Positions 25,192 through 35,071 are shown, numbered from the stretch's first letter. The stretch is DNA of 64,000 nucleotides from NORP240 sp965222175 (GCA_965222175.1 OZ244938.1:1550001-1614000); one strand, 5' to 3'. The notes: a model not told the origin generated them from the letters alone. A program made the numbers and translations.

Positions 25192-27396
25192 TTATTCAGT
25201 AGTCCGGTTGTTGAGCCGGAACACGTAAAGCGCGTTGTGCCCATCGGGGCTGACCAGTTCCGGTGCCAGAAAATCGCCGATACGCCAGGGGCTTCCTCCC
25301 TGGCGCCCCGACGGGATGGCAATAAACTGCTCACCGTCAATCTCGAAGGAAATCGGAAACCCCTGCACCGATGTCGCCAGGCGCGTCTGCCACAGCGTCT
25401 CACCGGTGTTTACGTCCAGGGCGTGGACGTAGCGATCGTAATCGCCGATAAAGACCAGTCCGCCACCCGTTGTCAGGGCGGCAGTGAGAAACGGAGCCCG
25501 TTGCTCGATACTCCAGGTCTCGTCCAGCGTTTCCACATCGAAGGCAGCCAATTTGCCAAACCGTCCGTTGGTGCCGGGCATTTCCATCCAGGTACGGTCG
25601 CCCTGGTTGCCGCCGGAACCGATTTCGAAAGACGTGGCCCGGGGAGACATGTCCATGCAGGACTGGCTCAGGGGAATGATCAGTTGCCGGGTGGCGGGAT
25701 GGTATCCACTGGACTGCCAGTTGTGTCCTCCAGCCGTTGATGGACACACCGACAGCCACTCGCCGATCTGCATATTGCGAATATCCTCGCGGTAACGCAC
25801 CTCCCCGGTTTCGATATTCACCTGGTCGAAGATATTCTGGTAGACCGTCTGTTTGAGTCCGAGAAACTGGCCGGTGCGTCGATCGAGTTTCCAGAGGATG
25901 CCGCTTTTACCGATGGTGAGCAGGTAGGGTTCACCGGCGACGTCCACCAGCACCTGTTCGAATGCTTCGTCCATGTCCAGGGACTCTCCCGGCACATGCT
26001 GTCGGTGCCACACCAGTCTGCCGTCATGGGGATCCAGGGCCAGGGTGGAATTGGAGTACAGTGCCGCGTCCTCCGTGGTCATGCCACGGCTGGCCGCCAT
26101 CCAGGGCTTGGCCTGGGCGGTACCGAAAAAGACCAGCCCCAGGTCCGGATCCCAGCTGCCGGTCATCCATACGTCCACGCCGCCACGAAATTCCAGCGGC
26201 AGGCCGCCCCACGAATCGTCGCCGGGTGCGCCCGGTTGAGCCACGGTATAGGTGCGCCACAGTTCCTCTCCGGTCAGGGCATCATGACCGGTAATAAAGC
26301 AGCTATCGGCATAAAATCGCTGACAGCCGTTGATGCCATTGACCAGGATGCCATCGGCGACAATGGGACCGCTGCTGTTTGTGTAGCCTTTGCTGTCATC
26401 GGCGATCTCGGTGTCCCAGCGAACCGCGCCGGTGCGGGCATCGAGAGCAACCAGGTGAGCATCGGTGGTGGCCACGTACACCAGGTCCTGCCAGAGCGCC
26501 AGGGTGCGGAGGTTGCCGCCCTGGCGTCCCTCTTCGGGAAATTGCCGTCGGTATTCCCAGAGCAGCGAGCCGTCCCGGCCGTCCAGCGCCTGAATTACAT
26601 TGCCGAAATTGGGGATAAAGACGACGCCGTTTCTCACCAGTGGCGCCGGTTGGCTGCGGCCCGGTTCCATGCCCCACACCCAGGCCAGCGTCAGGTCCTG
26701 GACATTGTCCCTGTTGATCTGTTCCAGCGGGCTGTACCCCTGGCTCTGCGGCGTGCGCCGCCAATAGAGCCAGTCTGCTGCCGGGGGGTTGACCAGTTCC
26801 GCAGCCGTCACGTTCCGGTATTCATCGACGGGGCGGAACGAGCGGGACAGCGCGGATTCGGTACGGTATACCGTGGCGAATTCCGGGGACCGGTTGCGGG
26901 ATTGCGGCGACGGTACCGTACCCGGTCGCCCCGGAGTCGGATAGCGAACCACGCCGGGCGCGCTGTTTACCGGAACGGCAGTGACGGAAACGACTCCCGG
27001 CGACTCAAAGGTCAGTGCCGTTGAGGTGGCTGCGACTCCGTTGGCGCGGAGCAGATAGGCCGCGATGCTGGCATACTCGGCCCGGGAAAGCGATCCGGGA
27101 GCCTGGGGGGGCATGGTCTCACGGAGCCGCTCCAGGAGATCACTGATCGGGCGGGGGCCCCAGTCGTTGAGGAAATTCGCACCTCGTAACGCCGGTGACT
27201 CGAAGGCACCCTGCAGATCGGGTTGATGGCAGGTGGCACACGCTGACTGATACAGCTGTTCTCCCTGTTCGGCCTGGGCGGGGAGAAAGCCTGCCTGTCG
27301 GGCAGCGTTCGCCTGGGCCAGCGCTTTTCCGGCCGGGCCTGCCAGCAGCAGGATAACGGCAAGCAGTATACCGGAATGACGATAGGCTGTTTTCAT
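25192..27396 (-). CDS. Exported quinohaemoprotein: cytochrome c domain plus PQQ-type propeller
   Basis: A protein of 734 residues with a signal peptide (LLAVILLLAGPAGKALA), then a cytochrome c domain with haem motif C53-A-T-C-H57. From about residue 205 it has a PQQ-dehydrogenase-type eight-bladed propeller (SQGYSPLEQINRDNVQDLTL, ALDARTGAVRWDTE). It probably oxidises an alcohol or related substrate in the periplasm and passes electrons through the haem. Known quinohaemoproteins usually carry the cytochrome at the C-terminus, so the N-terminal position is notable. No vicinal cysteine pair is present. It overlaps the upstream cytochrome gene by four bases. Confidence 0.8.
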   Translation of the reverse strand: MKTAYRHSGILLAVILLLAGPAGKALAQANAARQAGFLPAQAEQGEQLYQSACATCHQPDLQGAFESPALRGANFLNDWGPRPISDLLERLRETMPPQAPGSLSRAEYASIAAYLLRANGVAATSTALTFESPGVVSVTAVPVNSAPGVVRYPTPGRPGTVPSPQSRNRSPEFATVYRTESALSRSFRPVDEYRNVTAAELVNPPAADWLYWRRTPQSQGYSPLEQINRDNVQDLTLAWVWGMEPGRSQPAPLVRNGVVFIPNFGNVIQALDGRDGSLLWEYRRQFPEEGRQGGNLRTLALWQDLVYVATTDAHLVALDARTGAVRWDTEIADDSKGYTNSSGPIVADGILVNGINGCQRFYADSCFITGHDALTGEELWRTYTVAQPGAPGDDSWGGLPLEFRGGVDVWMTGSWDPDLGLVFFGTAQAKPWMAASRGMTTEDAALYSNSTLALDPHDGRLVWHRQHVPGESLDMDEAFEQVLVDVAGEPYLLTIGKSGILWKLDRRTGQFLGLKQTVYQNIFDQVNIETGEVRYREDIRNMQIGEWLSVCPSTAGGHNWQSSGYHPATRQLIIPLSQSCMDMSPRATSFEIGSGGNQGDRTWMEMPGTNGRFGKLAAFDVETLDETWSIEQRAPFLTAALTTGGGLVFIGDYDRYVHALDVNTGETLWQTRLATSVQGFPISFEIDGEQFIAIPSGRQGGSPWRIGDFLAPELVSPDGHNALYVFRLNNRTTE

Positions 27397-28763
27397 TGTT
27401 CCGATCCCAATCGCAGGGTTTCCTGGCTGGCTCGCCTGGCATCCACAGCCCTGGCAAACTGCTCTTCGTTCATGTAGGTGATGCCAACCCAGGCGTGACT
27501 CATTTCATCGACACCGCGGCGACCGAAAACCACCCACTGGTTGGGATCCGGGTTCAGCGGGTTGTTGGCGGTGTTGTCGAAGACCGAGGTGAATTGCAGT
27601 ACCGTACCTCCGGGCAGCAGTGGCTTGGTATCATCGGCGTACAGGTAGGATATCTGCCAGTTGTGGTTGTACTTGTTAACCTGGCTGAGTACTTCCTTGC
27701 GTCCATCCGGGTAGATGGCTTCCATGGTCATAACCTTGCCGCGCATGTGCAGGTGAGGCCGGAAACTGTGCAGCGTGGCCGGTGACTCCAGCACGTGGGT
27801 TCCCTGCAATACCTGGTAACCATGGGGAGGAATCAGGATATCCTGTCCCCGGGCCATGCCGTTTCTGCCGTCCACGCGCATCAGCACTTCACCAACTGTT
27901 TCCAGCTCCGGTCTCTGACCGTCCGGGTAAAACCACAGGCCCACTTCCACGACATCGTCGTCACCTTCAACCCCAACCGGGAAATAATGCAGGTTCCAGG
28001 CAATGGTCCCCCGGGGCGGGACTCGCATCCCGGTTCCTTCCGGGTATATTTCCCAGGCCTTGCCGACACCGTATCGTGACAGTGCTACCTGGCGCCTTCC
28101 TCCTTCGGGTATGAGTACTGCATGTCCATGGTGGACAACTTTTTTACCCAGGGGGTAGGACGGTTTGAATTCGGCGGCGCGTAACCAGCGTTCGCTCTCC
28201 AGGCCCTCAAACTTAACCTCCGGCATCCACCACTGATCCTGACCATTGGCAATTACATCGTAAGGCGCGGACCTGATTACCAGGTCCGGCGGGCCAAGCT
28301 GTTCTTCCAGTTGCCAGTCAGCACCGGACAATATTTCCACAGCTGGCGGCAGGTCCGCCGGATCGCCCCGCAGCGTACCGCCATCCACCCAGTCGGCGAT
28401 CACCCGGATCTCCTCGGTGGTGAGCGATATGTCGTTTTTGTAGCGCTGGATGCCGGTGGTCCGGTCCAGGTGCCAGGGAGGCATTATTCCCCGGGTTACA
28501 CGGTCCTTGATCAGGGTGGCAAACGGACGGACCTGCTCGAAGGCCATAAGCGGCATGGGTCCGATGCCCTGCGGATTGTGACAGCTCTGGCATTTCTGCT
28601 GCAGTATGGGGGCGACATCCCGGGAATAGGTCGGCGGATCCTGGTGTTGGCCCCAGGCAGTGTTGCTGCAGAACAGCACGGTCAGTACTGGCAGCAGGCT
28701 ACCGAGGCGATAGCACAGCCCGAATGTTGGTCGCCGGGCCGAGGGCAGAGATTTCTGGTTCAT
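27393..28763 (-). CDS. Exported cytochrome c/copper type II monooxygenase-like protein
   Basis: A protein of 456 residues. A signal peptide is followed by a cytochrome c segment with C58-Q-S-C-H62 (PILQQKCQSCHNPQG) and MPPWH. Beyond residue 170 are two domains resembling ascorbate-dependent copper type II monooxygenases (the PHM/DBM fold), with KKVVHHGHAVL, WNLHYFPVG and the HxHM-type FRPHLHMRGKVM near residue 340. Members of this architecture are common in marine bacteria and uncharacterised. Gene overlap with the quinohaemoprotein and the shared periplasmic location suggest a linked electron chain. Confidence 0.75.
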   Translation of the reverse strand: MNQKSLPSARRPTFGLCYRLGSLLPVLTVLFCSNTAWGQHQDPPTYSRDVAPILQQKCQSCHNPQGIGPMPLMAFEQVRPFATLIKDRVTRGIMPPWHLDRTTGIQRYKNDISLTTEEIRVIADWVDGGTLRGDPADLPPAVEILSGADWQLEEQLGPPDLVIRSAPYDVIANGQDQWWMPEVKFEGLESERWLRAAEFKPSYPLGKKVVHHGHAVLIPEGGRRQVALSRYGVGKAWEIYPEGTGMRVPPRGTIAWNLHYFPVGVEGDDDVVEVGLWFYPDGQRPELETVGEVLMRVDGRNGMARGQDILIPPHGYQVLQGTHVLESPATLHSFRPHLHMRGKVMTMEAIYPDGRKEVLSQVNKYNHNWQISYLYADDTKPLLPGGTVLQFTSVFDNTANNPLNPDPNQWVVFGRRGVDEMSHAWVGITYMNEEQFARAVDARRASQETLRLGSEQ

Positions 28764-28789
28764 GAGACGTTCCTCGAAAGTGGCAGGTG

Positions 28790-29662
28790 TCAGTCAGATA
28801 CACTGACATGAAACCAGGCGTTGCTGTGACAGCAATAGAATTCAAATGCCGAAACGCTGTCGATGGATTGCAGACGGACTACGTACTCGCCCGGAATTTC
28901 AAATCTCGCCGTCACCGCAGCCGGTTCGTTACCGGTCTGAATCTCGGTTTCGGCAATGTCAAAGTGGACGTTGCCCGGACCGCTGTGTTTTGACCAGCCG
29001 GTCCACACTCGGGAGTCCGGGTGCTCTATCCAGGCGCGCAGGGTGACATCTTCGCCGGCAACCGCCTGTATCTCGCCCTGGCTGTGGATGCCGTTGCGTC
29101 CCCGGGCCCCGTCGCCGTCGGGGACCAGCCTGATGAGGGGAGCGATGTCACCGCGTCCATCGGAAGCGGGTTCATCCAGAATGTATGCCGGCAGGATATG
29201 ACCAGGCACGCTAAGGGTTTCGCCATTGCTGGTCAGGCTCCAGACTATGGTGTCTTGGCGACCAAAATCGTCAGGCACACGGATGGTGAATACACAGAAT
29301 CTGCGGCGGTAGCGTGGCGGCAGGGGTTCAAAGTGGGTTGGCAGCAGCGCCTTGAACCGGTTGTCGCTCAAGTGATTGGCATCCCCGACAGGGATGTCCA
29401 GCGACTGCCGGGTATTCAGATTGAAATAGCCGAAACACAGGGTCCGGCTGCCGTCATCATTGGGAAACCAGCCGTCAAACAGCGGCACCACCGGTTGGCC
29501 CTGGGGACGGATGACCTCGGCGGACCAGACCTGTTCGGCCAACTCGATGGCCTGTGCTTGACCCGGTGTCGGGAAGCAGACCATATCGACCAGGCAGGCT
29601 GTCACCAGGCAGACTCCCGGCGCAACCGATGACCGGAGTACGCGCTGTAAATAAGTTATCAT
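28790..29662 (-). CDS. Exported protein of unknown function next to the cytochrome operon
   Basis: A protein of 290 residues with an N-terminal hydrophobic signal and a GQAQA-like cleavage region near residue 37. The rest looks like beta-rich Ig-like domains (TLCFGYFNLNTRQSLDIPVG near residue 75; VTLRAWIEHPDSRVWTGW near residue 212; FEIPGEYVVRLQSID near residue 257). A closely spaced cysteine pair (FYCCHSN) is near the C-terminus. No catalytic motif is recognised. It lies 26 bases upstream of the copper-monooxygenase-like gene on the same strand and is probably the first gene of that operon. Confidence 0.6.
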   Translation of the reverse strand: MITYLQRVLRSSVAPGVCLVTACLVDMVCFPTPGQAQAIELAEQVWSAEVIRPQGQPVVPLFDGWFPNDDGSRTLCFGYFNLNTRQSLDIPVGDANHLSDNRFKALLPTHFEPLPPRYRRRFCVFTIRVPDDFGRQDTIVWSLTSNGETLSVPGHILPAYILDEPASDGRGDIAPLIRLVPDGDGARGRNGIHSQGEIQAVAGEDVTLRAWIEHPDSRVWTGWSKHSGPGNVHFDIAETEIQTGNEPAAVTARFEIPGEYVVRLQSIDSVSAFEFYCCHSNAWFHVSVSD

Positions 29663-29893
29663 CTGATCGAGGTTTGTTGTATAAGTTTCTGAAACTTAAG
29701 TTTATTGTTGACCTCTGTATAGACTACTTCTGGCTGCTTGCGAACCTGGCAGCTGGTTCGCCTGACTCCTTGGCCAGAATTGATGTTAATTGATCATGCC
29801 GGCTTTGTCATGCTCGCCGGTCACCAGTGGACACTGCCGGCTATGGTACACTCTGGAGCCATTGTCGCAGTAAAAATAATAAGAGTGGTTATC

Positions 29894-31975
29894 ATGCCTT
29901 CAGCAGACTTTCCCCGATTGTTCCTCCCGGCTTTTACCGCCATCCTGGTCTGGTTTTCTGCCCAGGCCCTGCTGTGGTCCGGCGACGTGCAGGCCCAGCA
30001 GGGTGCCCCGGCCGGACAGTGGCCAACCTATGGCGGTGACAACGGCCATACCCGCTACTCTCCCCTGGCGCAGATACACGCCGACAACTTCGACGCCCTG
30101 GAAGTCGCCTGGCGGTTCCGCACCGACAATCTGGGACCGCGACCCGAGTATCGGTACCAGTCGACACCGCTGGTGATTGACGGCGTGCTTTACAGTACCG
30201 GCGGCAGCCGCCGGGCAGTGTTTGCCCTGGACGCACGAACCGGGGAACTCAAGTGGGTTTTCAGTATCGATGAGGGTGAGCGTGCCGAGAATGCACCGCG
30301 ACAGCTTTCCGGCCGTGGCCTGGCGTTCTGGCAGGACGGCGAAGACCGGCGCGTGGTGTACGTCACGCCGGGATACCGGATGGTTGCCCTGAACGCCGCC
30401 ACCGGGCGACCGATTCCGGATTTCGGTATCGACGGTGTAGTCGACCTGAAGCAGAATGCTGATCAACAGATTGATCCGGTGACCGGGGAAATCGGTCTGC
30501 ACGCCACGCCCGCAATCGCCGGGGACGTGGTAATCGTGGGTGCAGCCCATCGGACTGGCGGTAATCCCCGCAGCCGGGAGAACGTGAAAGGTTTCGTGCG
30601 CGGCTTCGATGTCCGCACCGGTCAGCGACTCTGGATTTTTCACACCATCCCGTTCCGAGGCGAGTACGGCTACGAATCCTGGCTGAACGGATCAGCCGAC
30701 TATACCGGTAACACGGGTGTGTGGGCGCAGATTTCCGTGGACGAAGAACTGGAAACCGTCTACCTGCCGGTGGAAGCAGGAACCGGTGACTATTACGGGG
30801 CATACCGCCCGGGAGACAACCTCTTTGCCGAGTCACTGGTGGCCGTGGACCTGTATACCGGCGAGCGAAAATGGCATTACCAGCTGGTGCACCATGGAAT
30901 CTGGGACAATGACATTCCCTGCGCACCGATCCTGATTGATATCACCGTGGATGGTCGGCCGGTGAAAGCGGTGGCGCAGCCGACAAAACAGGCGTTTCTT
31001 TACGTGTTCGATCGGGTAACCGGTGAACCGATCTGGCCAATTGAAGAACGGCCCGTGCCCGCAGGAGAAGTGCCCGGTGAATGGTATTCACCTACCCAGC
31101 CCTTTCCAACCAGGCCTCCGGCATATGACCGGCAGGGCGTGACGATTGACGACCTGGTGGACTACACGCCGGAACTGCGGGCCAGAGCCCTGGAAATTGC
31201 CAGCTGGCACAAGCTGGGTCCATTGTTTACACCGCCGGTGGTCAGTGATATTAACGGGCCACTTGGCACACTTATGGCGCCATCCACGGGAGGTGGGACC
31301 AATTGGCCTGGGGGTTCGTTCGATCCGGAAACAGGTATTCTGTATGTCTCGTCCAACAGTTCCGTGATCAGTCTCGGCCTGGTGCCCCCGTATCCAGGTC
31401 AGTCGGATATGGCCTATATTCAGGGAAGCGCCGTGACCGGACCACGAACCACCGGAGGTGCCGGCTCGCAGGCAGGGGGTGGCCGCAGTGCCTTCGCGTC
31501 CGAAGAGCGGGAACAGCCGCGTTCCACCCGCGGAAATCCACCCCGCAGTCTGCTGGTTGAGGGCCTGCCGCTGCTGAAACCACCCTACGGGGTGATCAGC
31601 GCCATCGATATGAATCAGGGCGAACTGCTCTGGTCCATACCTCATGGTGCGACTCCCGATCGGATTCGCAACCATCCGGGCCTGCAGGGCCTGGAAATTC
31701 CGCGCACCGGCCAGGGCGCCTCGGTGGGCACGCTGGTGACCGGCTCACTGCTGATCGCCGGTGAAGCAGAGGAAACCACGGGAAGTGATGGGCAGCGTTC
31801 GGCCTGGCTGCGAGCCTATGACAAGAGCAGCGGAGAAGAAGTGGCCGCCCTGCGGTTGCCGGCACCCCAGACCGGCTCGCCGATGACATACAGCGTGGAC
31901 GGTGTGCAGTACCTGGTACTGGCAGTCAGTGGCACCGGTCATCCCGGTGAACTGGTGGCCTACCGGGTGCCCTGA
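29894..31975 (+). CDS. Exported PQQ-dependent dehydrogenase, glucose-dehydrogenase-like
   Basis: A protein of 693 residues with a signal peptide and a PQQ propeller that starts with WPTYGGDNGHTRYSPLAQI near residue 45. The motif VHHGIWDNDIP near residue 335 resembles the active-site segment of membrane glucose dehydrogenase, but the five-helix membrane domain of that enzyme is absent, so this is a soluble or periplasmic form. A glycine- and serine-rich insertion (residues 515-550) interrupts the propeller. I chose the ATG at 29894; the longer frame from 29738 has a poor N-terminus. It is divergent from the cytochrome operon. A repeat end lies 14 bases after its stop. Confidence 0.8.
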   Translation: MPSADFPRLFLPAFTAILVWFSAQALLWSGDVQAQQGAPAGQWPTYGGDNGHTRYSPLAQIHADNFDALEVAWRFRTDNLGPRPEYRYQSTPLVIDGVLYSTGGSRRAVFALDARTGELKWVFSIDEGERAENAPRQLSGRGLAFWQDGEDRRVVYVTPGYRMVALNAATGRPIPDFGIDGVVDLKQNADQQIDPVTGEIGLHATPAIAGDVVIVGAAHRTGGNPRSRENVKGFVRGFDVRTGQRLWIFHTIPFRGEYGYESWLNGSADYTGNTGVWAQISVDEELETVYLPVEAGTGDYYGAYRPGDNLFAESLVAVDLYTGERKWHYQLVHHGIWDNDIPCAPILIDITVDGRPVKAVAQPTKQAFLYVFDRVTGEPIWPIEERPVPAGEVPGEWYSPTQPFPTRPPAYDRQGVTIDDLVDYTPELRARALEIASWHKLGPLFTPPVVSDINGPLGTLMAPSTGGGTNWPGGSFDPETGILYVSSNSSVISLGLVPPYPGQSDMAYIQGSAVTGPRTTGGAGSQAGGGRSAFASEEREQPRSTRGNPPRSLLVEGLPLLKPPYGVISAIDMNQGELLWSIPHGATPDRIRNHPGLQGLEIPRTGQGASVGTLVTGSLLIAGEAEETTGSDGQRSAWLRAYDKSSGEEVAALRLPAPQTGSPMTYSVDGVQYLVLAVSGTGHPGELVAYRVP

Positions 31976-31988
31976 GCACCGGCGAAGA

Positions 31989-32021
31989 CAGAGTATTTTC
32001 ATAATTGATCAGAGGTTCCCT
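31989..32021. repeat. Repeat family 1, copy D (right end only, 33 bp)
   Basis: CAGAGTATTTTCATAATTG followed by ATCAGAGGTTCCCT matches the right end of copy B with few changes. It lies between the PQQ dehydrogenase stop and the next gene start. Confidence 0.85.
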
Positions 32022-32047
32022 GGAATAAAGTGGCAACGGAGAAGACA

Positions 32048-32842
32048 ATGAAAAACTTGGCAACGACACTGGGCATTCTGCTCCTGGCGACGATTGCAAC
32101 ACCCGGTCTGACCCAGACCGACACTGTTGCCGGGGAGGCCGGGGATATCGAAATCACTCCCCTGATTCACTCCAGCGTACAACTGGTTTACCAGGGCCGC
32201 GTAATTCAGGTCGATCCCTGGGACCGGCTTGGATTGCCAGGAGCATTGCCGGCGGATCTGATTCTGATAACCGACGACGTCGGGCACCACCTGGATGTTG
32301 GTGCGGTGGAGAAACTGCGCAAGCCCTGGACACCGGTGGTGATAGCGGCCAACGGGCAGTCCCGTATCCCTCATGGCCGGGTTCTGGCCAATGGCGAGCG
32401 TACCAGCGTGGCCGGATTCAATATCGAGGCGGTTGCCGCCTACGACATCATCCCGGGAGAACCCTCGCATCCCAAGGGTGAGGCCAATGGCTACGTGTTG
32501 GAACTGGGGGGCAGGCGTCTCTATTTTGCCGGCGTTACCGAGTGTGTTGACGAAGTGAAGTCGCTGGTGGATATCGACGTGGCCTTCCTGCCCATGAATG
32601 TCCCGCTGGGACGCATGACGCCGGCCGCAGTGGCGGATTGCGCCAGGCAGATTCGACCGGACGTGATTTACCCGTATCATTATGATCAGGACTATGCCCG
32701 GCGGGCACTGAATCCCGACTACCAGGGAGCCGGCCTGCCGGGTGGCCTTACCGTTGCGGACTCATTACGCGTGCTTCAGGAAGAGCTGGCCGGCAGCGGC
32801 ATCGAGGTGAGGGTGGGGAATTTTTATCCACCGCTGGATTGA
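32048..32842 (+). CDS. Exported metallo-beta-lactamase-fold protein with altered metal motif
   Basis: A protein of 264 residues with a signal peptide (MKNLATTLGILLLATIATPGLT). The fold resembles UlaG-like metallo-beta-lactamase hydrolases: VDPWDRLG near residue 57, ILITDDVGHHLDVG near residue 76, YFAGVTE near residue 160 and YPYHYDQDY near residue 210. The usual HxHxDH motif reads DDVGHH, so the first metal ligands are not conserved and activity is doubtful or different. The start has GGAGAAG upstream; a longer frame from 32030 is possible. Confidence 0.7.
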   Translation: MKNLATTLGILLLATIATPGLTQTDTVAGEAGDIEITPLIHSSVQLVYQGRVIQVDPWDRLGLPGALPADLILITDDVGHHLDVGAVEKLRKPWTPVVIAANGQSRIPHGRVLANGERTSVAGFNIEAVAAYDIIPGEPSHPKGEANGYVLELGGRRLYFAGVTECVDEVKSLVDIDVAFLPMNVPLGRMTPAAVADCARQIRPDVIYPYHYDQDYARRALNPDYQGAGLPGGLTVADSLRVLQEELAGSGIEVRVGNFYPPLD

Positions 32843-32939
32843 GAGTTATACCTGGAGGATCAGCCAGTGGCACCTTGCCGCCTGGTTGCCGCATCTGGAG
32901 GCCATGACGCAACAAGAGCCCCGGCCCGACCGTCCGCAT

Positions 32940-33179
32940 TCATAGCCTGGAATCCGGAACCAGTTGCCAGGCACGTTCGTGGACGTAATAAATAAAGAAC
33001 TTGAGAACAAATTCAATACTGCCGATCAATGCCGCCGTCATTACTTCACCGACGACAAGAAAAGCGATGGTGGCGGTGGTCAGGGTTGCCAGAACGCGCC
33101 ATGAAAATGCCTTGGCCAGGCTGCGCAGGCGGGATTCCCGGCGGGGTAATGTCGCCGGTTGAGGTATGCCCATGATCAA
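32940..33179 (-). CDS. DUF2061 membrane protein
   Basis: A small membrane protein of 79 residues of the DUF2061 family: SLAKAFSWRVLATLTTATIAFLVVG, then AALIGSIEFVLKFFIYYVHERAWQ. Members of this family are frequently encoded beside sulfate-assimilation genes, and some are fused to them; the role is unknown. It overlaps the cysN-cysC gene by four bases, so it is translated with the sulfate-activation operon. Confidence 0.85.
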   Translation of the reverse strand: MIMGIPQPATLPRRESRLRSLAKAFSWRVLATLTTATIAFLVVGEVMTAALIGSIEFVLKFFIYYVHERAWQLVPDSRL

Positions 33180-35071
33180 TTTTCCTCCAGTGTGGCGAGT
33201 ATTCTGGCAACACAGTCATCCACCGACAATTCCCCCGTGGGCAGCGTAATTTCAGCAGCTTCCGGGGGCTCATAGGCGCTGTCGATACCGGTGAAGTTGG
33301 GCAGTTCGCCCTTGCGCGCTTTCTTATACAGGCCTTTGGGATCACGCTGTTCGGCAACTTCCAGCGGAACGTCCACGTAGATCTCGACGAATTCACCCGG
33401 GTCGAACAGTGACCGGGCCATGTCCCGCTCCGAGCGGAATGGCGATATAAAAGCGGTCAGCACCACGAGACCGGCATCCACCATCAGTCGGGCGACTTCG
33501 GCGATGCGGCGAATGTTTTCAATCCTGTCGGCGTCGGTAAAACCAAGATCCTTGTTCAGTCCGTGCCGCACATTATCGCCATCCAGGATATAGGTTCTGA
33601 CGCCTTTACGGTGCAGCGCCTGTTCCACGGCGTTGGCTACCGTGGATTTGCCGGATCCGCTCAGACCGGTAAACCAGAGTACCCGGGGGCGGTGACCGTT
33701 CAACCGGGTGCGCGCGGCCTTGTCCACGGTCAGCGCCTGACGATGGACGTTGTCGGCACGTCGCAGGGAAAAATTGATCATACCGGCGCCCACGGTGGCA
33801 AAGCTGTAGCGATCAATCAGTACGAACGCTCCCAGGTCCTTGCACTGCCTGTAGGGCTCGAACGGAACAGGCTGGTCCAGACTGATGGTGACCTCGCCGA
33901 TATCGTTGAGACCGAGCGAGCGGGACTGCAGTTTTTCAAAGGTATTGATGTTGTACTTGTACTTGATGTCAGTGATGGTGGCGTTGACACGCCGGGTGCC
34001 GATCATCAGCCAGTAAGAACGACCGATAAAGCCGGCTTCGCTATCCATCCACACCAGGGACGTTTCGAACTGATCGGAAACTTCACAGGGTGCATCCGCT
34101 GCAACAATGACGTCGCCGCGACTGATGTCAATTTCATGGTCGAGGGTCAGGGTGACGGACTGATCGGTGACGCCTTCCTTCAGTTCCGCGGAGAAAAGCA
34201 TGACCGTCTCGATATTGGCCAATTCCCCCGAGGGCAGCAGGCGGACGGCATCGCCGGGGCTGATGCGACCGCTGACAATCTTTCCGGCATAGCCGCGAAA
34301 ATCGGCACTCGGTCGATTGACCCACTGGACCGGAAAACGGAACGGGGCATCCTGGCGCAAACGGGATACCTCCACGGTCTCGAGATAACCCAGCAGGGTG
34401 GGGCCCTGGTACCAGGTCATCCTGCCGGAACGTTCCACCACGTTGTCTCCCAGCAGGGCCGAAACCGGTATTGGAGTGACGCTGACAAAATCGAGATTGG
34501 TGGCAAATTCACTGTAGTTGGTGACGATATCGTCAAAGATTGCCTGGTCAAAGTCGACAAGGTCCATCTTGTTGACGGCGAGGACGACGTGCCTGATGCC
34601 CAGCAGCGAGGCAATAAACGAATGCCTCCGGGTCTGGGTCAATACGCCACGGGTGGCGTCGATGAGGATCACGGCCACCTCTGCGTGGGAGGCCCCGGTC
34701 ACCATGTTGCGGGTAAATTGTTCGTGGCCCGGCGTATCGGCGACGATAAACTTGCGTTGATCGGTGTTGAAATAACGGTAGGCGACGTCGATGGTTATTC
34801 CCTGTTCGCGCTCCGCGGCCAGGCCGTCAACCAGCAGGGCAAAATCGATTTCCCCGCCCTGAGTGCCAAGCCTTTTTGAATCTGTTTCCAGCGCGGCTAT
34901 CTGGTCTTCGAACAGTGATTGCGCCTCGTAAAGCATTCGGCCAATGAGCGTGCTCTTGCCGTCATCCACGCTGCCACAGGTGATAAAACGCAACTGGTCC
35001 AGGCCGGCCTGGTTCTCGATGTACCGGGTAACCTCCGCGAGGGAAGCCTCGTGCCTGTCGTCAGCTGGCAT
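33176..35071 (-). CDS. cysN: Sulfate adenylyltransferase subunit 1 / APS kinase fusion
   Basis: A bifunctional CysN-CysC protein of 631 residues. The GTPase part has GSVDDGKSTLIG (P-loop near residue 33), DTPGHEQFTRNM and NKMDLVD. From about residue 468 the APS kinase part has GLSGSGKSTVANA and LDGDNVRHGLNKDLGF. CysN with CysD makes APS from sulfate and ATP; the kinase makes PAPS. The fusion (NodQ type) is common in bacteria. It overlaps cysD by one base and DUF2061 by four. Confidence 0.96.
   Translation of the reverse strand: MPADDRHEASLAEVTRYIENQAGLDQLRFITCGSVDDGKSTLIGRMLYEAQSLFEDQIAALETDSKRLGTQGGEIDFALLVDGLAAEREQGITIDVAYRYFNTDQRKFIVADTPGHEQFTRNMVTGASHAEVAVILIDATRGVLTQTRRHSFIASLLGIRHVVLAVNKMDLVDFDQAIFDDIVTNYSEFATNLDFVSVTPIPVSALLGDNVVERSGRMTWYQGPTLLGYLETVEVSRLRQDAPFRFPVQWVNRPSADFRGYAGKIVSGRISPGDAVRLLPSGELANIETVMLFSAELKEGVTDQSVTLTLDHEIDISRGDVIVAADAPCEVSDQFETSLVWMDSEAGFIGRSYWLMIGTRRVNATITDIKYKYNINTFEKLQSRSLGLNDIGEVTISLDQPVPFEPYRQCKDLGAFVLIDRYSFATVGAGMINFSLRRADNVHRQALTVDKAARTRLNGHRPRVLWFTGLSGSGKSTVANAVEQALHRKGVRTYILDGDNVRHGLNKDLGFTDADRIENIRRIAEVARLMVDAGLVVLTAFISPFRSERDMARSLFDPGEFVEIYVDVPLEVAEQRDPKGLYKKARKGELPNFTGIDSAYEPPEAAEITLPTGELSVDDCVARILATLEEN

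Noticed and set aside
33563..34879. Open frame of 438 codons on the plus strand
   Set aside because: It lies opposite cysN-cysC and has the glycine/aspartate-rich look of a mirror frame.
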